Part shown: piece by piece, positions 61,551-64,000 of the stretch
Numbering within the stretch: position 1 is the stretch's first letter
Layout of the letters: each line of letters begins with the position of its first letter
Source of the DNA: Spirochaetaceae bacterium
GTDB taxonomy: Bacteria > Spirochaetota > Leptospiria > Leptospirales > Leptonemataceae
Assembly (NCBI GenBank): GCA_002730875.1
Contig: PCBI01000012.1
Coordinates: forward strand, 1-64,000
Direction: 5' to 3'
DNA: 64,000 nt
The notes under the pieces: model-generated
The model's input: the letters and a program-made list of their open reading frames with translations, nothing else
What the model was told of the DNA's origin: nothing
Database searches by the model: none
Made by a program: the position numbers and the translations under genes

Positions 61551-63437
61551 ATGAAGCATAGGTTGGACCAAATACTTCAATTCTTGCCACGTATCAAGGT
61601 ACCGGTTGTGATGGCTGTGGATTCTTCCATAGTCGCGACGGCCCTGGTTGCCTCGTTCTTCTTGCGATTAGAAGCTTCCCTGGGGGAGCTATTTTCTGCG
61701 GCTTATCTATTGCCGGCCCTGGCCATTGGCTTGCCGGTGCAGATGACTGTATTCTGGTTTGCCGGGCTGTATCGCGGCATCTGGCGGTTTTCTAGTATAC
61801 CAGATCTTACGCGGATATTGGTGGCCACATTCCTGGGCGTTAGCGCAAGCGCTCTTGGCCTGTTCTTCTTCAACAGACTCGAGCACATTCCTAGAAGCAT
61901 TTTCGTTATTGATTGGCTGATTCTTGTGGTTGGCCTGGGCGGGGTGCGGTTCAGCTACCGGGTATTCCGGGATTCCTGGCGGCCGATAACAGCGAACAAG
62001 GCCATCATTGTGGGGGCCGGGCGGGCCGGTGAGCAACTGTTCAGGGAATTCAAAAATAATCCCGCCCTGAACATAGGAGTGGTTGGCTTTATCGACGATG
62101 AACCCGCACTCAGAGGAAAGTACCTGCATGGAGTTCCCGTATTTGGAGGTATTCCCCGTGTGCCAGAAGTCGTGCGCTTAACTGGCGCTACCGAGATTCT
62201 GATAGCAATACCGAGCATAGAAAACAAGAAGATCCGCCAGATTGTCGATCTCTGTGCCGACCTGGGTGTAAGTGTAAAGCGGCTACCCGACCTGAGTAGT
62301 TTTGTGACGGGCCGCGTAATTGCCACCCAGCTGAAGTCCGTGAGTCCCGAAGATCTGCTGGGTCGACCACCGGTGGAGCTGAATCGTCAGGCAATGGCCG
62401 AGATGCTGGCTGGAAAAAGGGTGCTGGTGACCGGCGCCGGAGGATCCATTGGCGGCGAACTCTGTCGGCAAATTGCCGCTTTTCAGCCAGCCTCCTTGAT
62501 ACTGGCCGAAGTGACCGAGCTATTCCTTTACGAAATCGAAAAGGAAATGGCGGAGCTTGCGCCGCGACTACCCATCACTTACTTGATCCAGGATGTGCGA
62601 AACAAGAAAGGTGTGGACCGAATGTTTCGTGACCATAGGCCCGAGGTGGTTTTTCATGCGGCCGCCTATAAACACGTTCCGTTAATGGAGGAAAACCCCT
62701 GGCAGGCCATCGAAAACAATGTGGGTGGGACCAGGAACGTGGCTTCCGCGGCCGGTTCCTTTGGAGCGGAAAGGTTTGTACTGGTGTCTACTGACAAAGC
62801 CGTAAACCCGACGAACGTCATGGGCGCTACCAAGCGAATCTGCGAGATGGTTTGTACCGATCTGCAAATCGATTATCCGGACACCCGCTACATAGCTGTA
62901 CGATTCGGAAACGTTCTTGGCAGCACGGGATCCGTGATTCCGCTGTTTCAGAAGCAAATTGAAGCCGGCGGCCCTGTGACCGTTACGCATCCGGACGTGC
63001 GTCGCTATTTCATGTCCATTCCAGAGGCAGTGCAGTTGGTGATGCAGGCCGCGGCCATGGGGGATGGAGGCGAGGTCTTTGTTCTTGAGATGGGCGAGCC
63101 CGTCCGAATTGTGGATCTTGCACGGGAAATGATCGCTTTGTCCGGTTTTATTCCGGACCGTGAAATCCGAATCATCTTCACCGGTTTACGGCCCGGCGAG
63201 AAGCTCTACGAAGAATTGCTAACAGATGCGGAATCCACGGTTGCAACATCGCACCCAGGCGTTCGCATTGCGCGCCTTTCTCGAAATGGTGCAGACTTTC
63301 GCGACCGTCTGGACTCCATCCTGAATACCGGCGCTACTACATCTCGAACCGACCTCATGGAGCAATTGCGTTCCATAGTGCCGGAGTATGGTCCGGCCAT
63401 CGAAGCGAATCGGAAGAGGCTGCGACTCATTCAGTAA
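61551..63437 (+). CDS. wbpM: Membrane-bound UDP-HexNAc 4,6-dehydratase, WbpM/PglF/CapD family
   Basis: A 628-residue protein. Four transmembrane helices (about residues 18-140) are followed by a Rossmann-like domain (IIVGAGRAGEQLF) and the catalytic extended SDR (GAGGSIGGELCRQI near residue 296; STDKAVNPTNVMGATKR with Met in the Tyr slot, as in WbpM). It converts UDP-GlcNAc to UDP-4-keto-6-deoxy-GlcNAc with retention at C5. The product serves the WbpV-like reductase and possibly legC. Last gene of the operon. Confidence 0.95.
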   Translation: MKHRLDQILQFLPRIKVPVVMAVDSSIVATALVASFFLRLEASLGELFSAAYLLPALAIGLPVQMTVFWFAGLYRGIWRFSSIPDLTRILVATFLGVSASALGLFFFNRLEHIPRSIFVIDWLILVVGLGGVRFSYRVFRDSWRPITANKAIIVGAGRAGEQLFREFKNNPALNIGVVGFIDDEPALRGKYLHGVPVFGGIPRVPEVVRLTGATEILIAIPSIENKKIRQIVDLCADLGVSVKRLPDLSSFVTGRVIATQLKSVSPEDLLGRPPVELNRQAMAEMLAGKRVLVTGAGGSIGGELCRQIAAFQPASLILAEVTELFLYEIEKEMAELAPRLPITYLIQDVRNKKGVDRMFRDHRPEVVFHAAAYKHVPLMEENPWQAIENNVGGTRNVASAAGSFGAERFVLVSTDKAVNPTNVMGATKRICEMVCTDLQIDYPDTRYIAVRFGNVLGSTGSVIPLFQKQIEAGGPVTVTHPDVRRYFMSIPEAVQLVMQAAAMGDGGEVFVLEMGEPVRIVDLAREMIALSGFIPDREIRIIFTGLRPGEKLYEELLTDAESTVATSHPGVRIARLSRNGADFRDRLDSILNTGATTSRTDLMEQLRSIVPEYGPAIEANRKRLRLIQ

Positions 63438-63471
63438 TGGGGGGCACGACGCCGGAGGTGGGCGTATAATG

Positions 63472-63501
63472 GACTTCCGCCTGCGGCGGCTCAGTCTTTT
63501 T
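63472..63501 (+). terminator. Terminator-like hairpin after wbpM
   Basis: Starting 35 bases after the wbpM stop, GACT-T-CCGCC-TGC-GGCGG-CTC-AGTC forms a nine-pair hairpin with a small internal loop, directly followed by TTTTT at 63497-63501. This is the usual layout of an intrinsic terminator for + strand transcription, and it falls between two convergent genes. No comparable stem with a T-run was seen inside the operon. Confidence 0.55.
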
Positions 63502-63591
63502 GGCACCTGTTCCATACCCGAGCTATGGACCTCGGAACTTATTCAATTATTACCTTTTTCTTTACGAACTTATTTACTCTAGAATCGCCGG

Positions 63592-64000
63592 TCATTCGTT
63601 GAAATTCTCCAACACATTTGAAGAGCGGACAGGAGCATATCTACAGACTATTCTTGGATCCGGTGGACCGGTCAGGGATTCCCCCGGCGGTTCACATTCA
63701 AAATGCTCTTCCACGATCGCTGATCCATCTCGAATCAAATAGGACCCATCACCAGCCAGCAATGGGTACCGAAAGTCGCCCTGATTGGATTCGTCTTGAA
63801 CAATCGGCTCCAAATGTCCCACATTCTCGAATAGCTGGTGTCGGTGCCGCAGTGTATAGCCGATCCAGAATTGCGTGGCGGCCAAACAGATCACGCTGAT
63901 TGCGATGGCTACTATCCTACCGGGACTCAGAAGGTGAGGCCGATTGGCAGAATCATTTGTAAAAGAGGGTGTACGGTTGTATAGTATTACTGAACCCAGC
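63592..64000 (-). CDS. Partial membrane protein, function unknown (convergent)
   Basis: The frame is open on the - strand from the window edge to a TGA at 63592-63594, about 135 codons with no stop. It contains a clear hydrophobic segment (IVAIAISVICLAATQFWIGY) about 20 residues after a polar start region, then a soluble tail ending VLENFNE. The beginning lies outside the window, so a GTG at 63894 is not a believable start; it sits inside the membrane segment. I do not recognise the family. It may be a single-pass inner-membrane protein unrelated to the polysaccharide genes. Confidence 0.5.
   Translation of the reverse strand, partial: LGSVILYNRTPSFTNDSANRPHLLSPGRIVAIAISVICLAATQFWIGYTLRHRHQLFENVGHLEPIVQDESNQGDFRYPLLAGDGSYLIRDGSAIVEEHFECEPPGESLTGPPDPRIVCRYAPVRSSNVLENFNE

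Overview
The window is dominated by one very long, one-directional cell-surface polysaccharide locus. About 50 genes lie on the + strand from about 5.9 kb to 63.4 kb, most with start/stop overlaps or gaps under 60 bases. It reads as an O-antigen or comparable glycan cluster of a Gram-negative-type bacterium. Several families point to a spirochaete of the Leptospirales: two LIC12162-family transferases, an LA_1612-like surface-carbohydrate protein, a spirochaete-style lipobox lipoprotein and a MarR-type EPS-associated regulator at the head of the cluster. Base composition looks close to 50% GC (judged by eye), above typical Leptospira, so a relative such as Leptonema, Turneriella or an uncultured lineage is possible. 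The taxonomic call is inference.

Layout. 0-5.7 kb (flank): the end of a Ser-Gly-repeat protein, gmd (GDP-mannose 4,6-dehydratase), a lipoprotein, a class II aldolase-like enzyme, a small coiled-coil membrane protein, and the regulator with a dyad upstream. 5.9-20.5 kb (module A): a PglK-like ABC flippase, a GT-B enzyme, a CBS-domain/nucleotide-sugar dehydrogenase fusion, a CMP-sugar synthetase, a D-2-hydroxyacid dehydrogenase, a NeuB-family synthase without a recognisable SAF domain, a carbamoyltransferase, an SGNH hydrolase, a methyltransferase, a LIC12162 transferase and a PhyH-type oxygenase. 20.5-34.3 kb (module B): a sugar dehydrogenase and an SDR, then a legionaminic/neuraminic-type set (legC, legG/neuC, legI/neuB, neuD, ptmE, legF/neuA) with a WbpG-HisF-HisH amidination set, an LA_1612-like protein and a second carbamoyltransferase. 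34.3-46.9 kb (module C): a pseudaminic acid set (pseC, pseH, pseI, pseG) interleaved with an aldo/keto reductase, a class III aminotransferase, an SpsF-like cytidylyltransferase, a PIG-L deacetylase, an ATP-grasp ligase, a PhyH oxygenase, a methyltransferase and an amidohydrolase, closing with a second LIC12162 transferase. 46.9-54.3 kb (module D): glycosyltransferases around a CDP-6-deoxyhexose set (rfbF, rfbG, an RmlC-like epimerase, an SDR). 54.3-59.6 kb (module E): an RmlD-like reductase, a 2OG-Fe oxygenase, capE/fnlA, a WecB/CapG-type epimerase and a WbuB-like transferase (6-deoxy-L-HexNAc). 59.6-63.4 kb: a WbpV-WbpL-WbpM-like end that makes and loads the first sugar on the lipid carrier. 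A terminator-like hairpin follows, then a convergent partial gene on the - strand.

Working model (inference): WbpM, the WbpV-like reductase and WbpL start the glycan on undecaprenyl phosphate. The GT2/GT4/LIC12162 enzymes extend it with L-HexNAc, a CDP-6-deoxyhexose and up to three different nonulosonic acids. Carbamoyltransferases, methyltransferases, oxygenases, the amidotransferase and the ATP-grasp ligase decorate it. The PglK-like ABC protein may flip it. No Wzx, Wzy or Wzz was recognised. The most novel parts are the short-NeuB pathway of module A and the tailoring enzymes threaded through the pseudaminic acid genes of module C.
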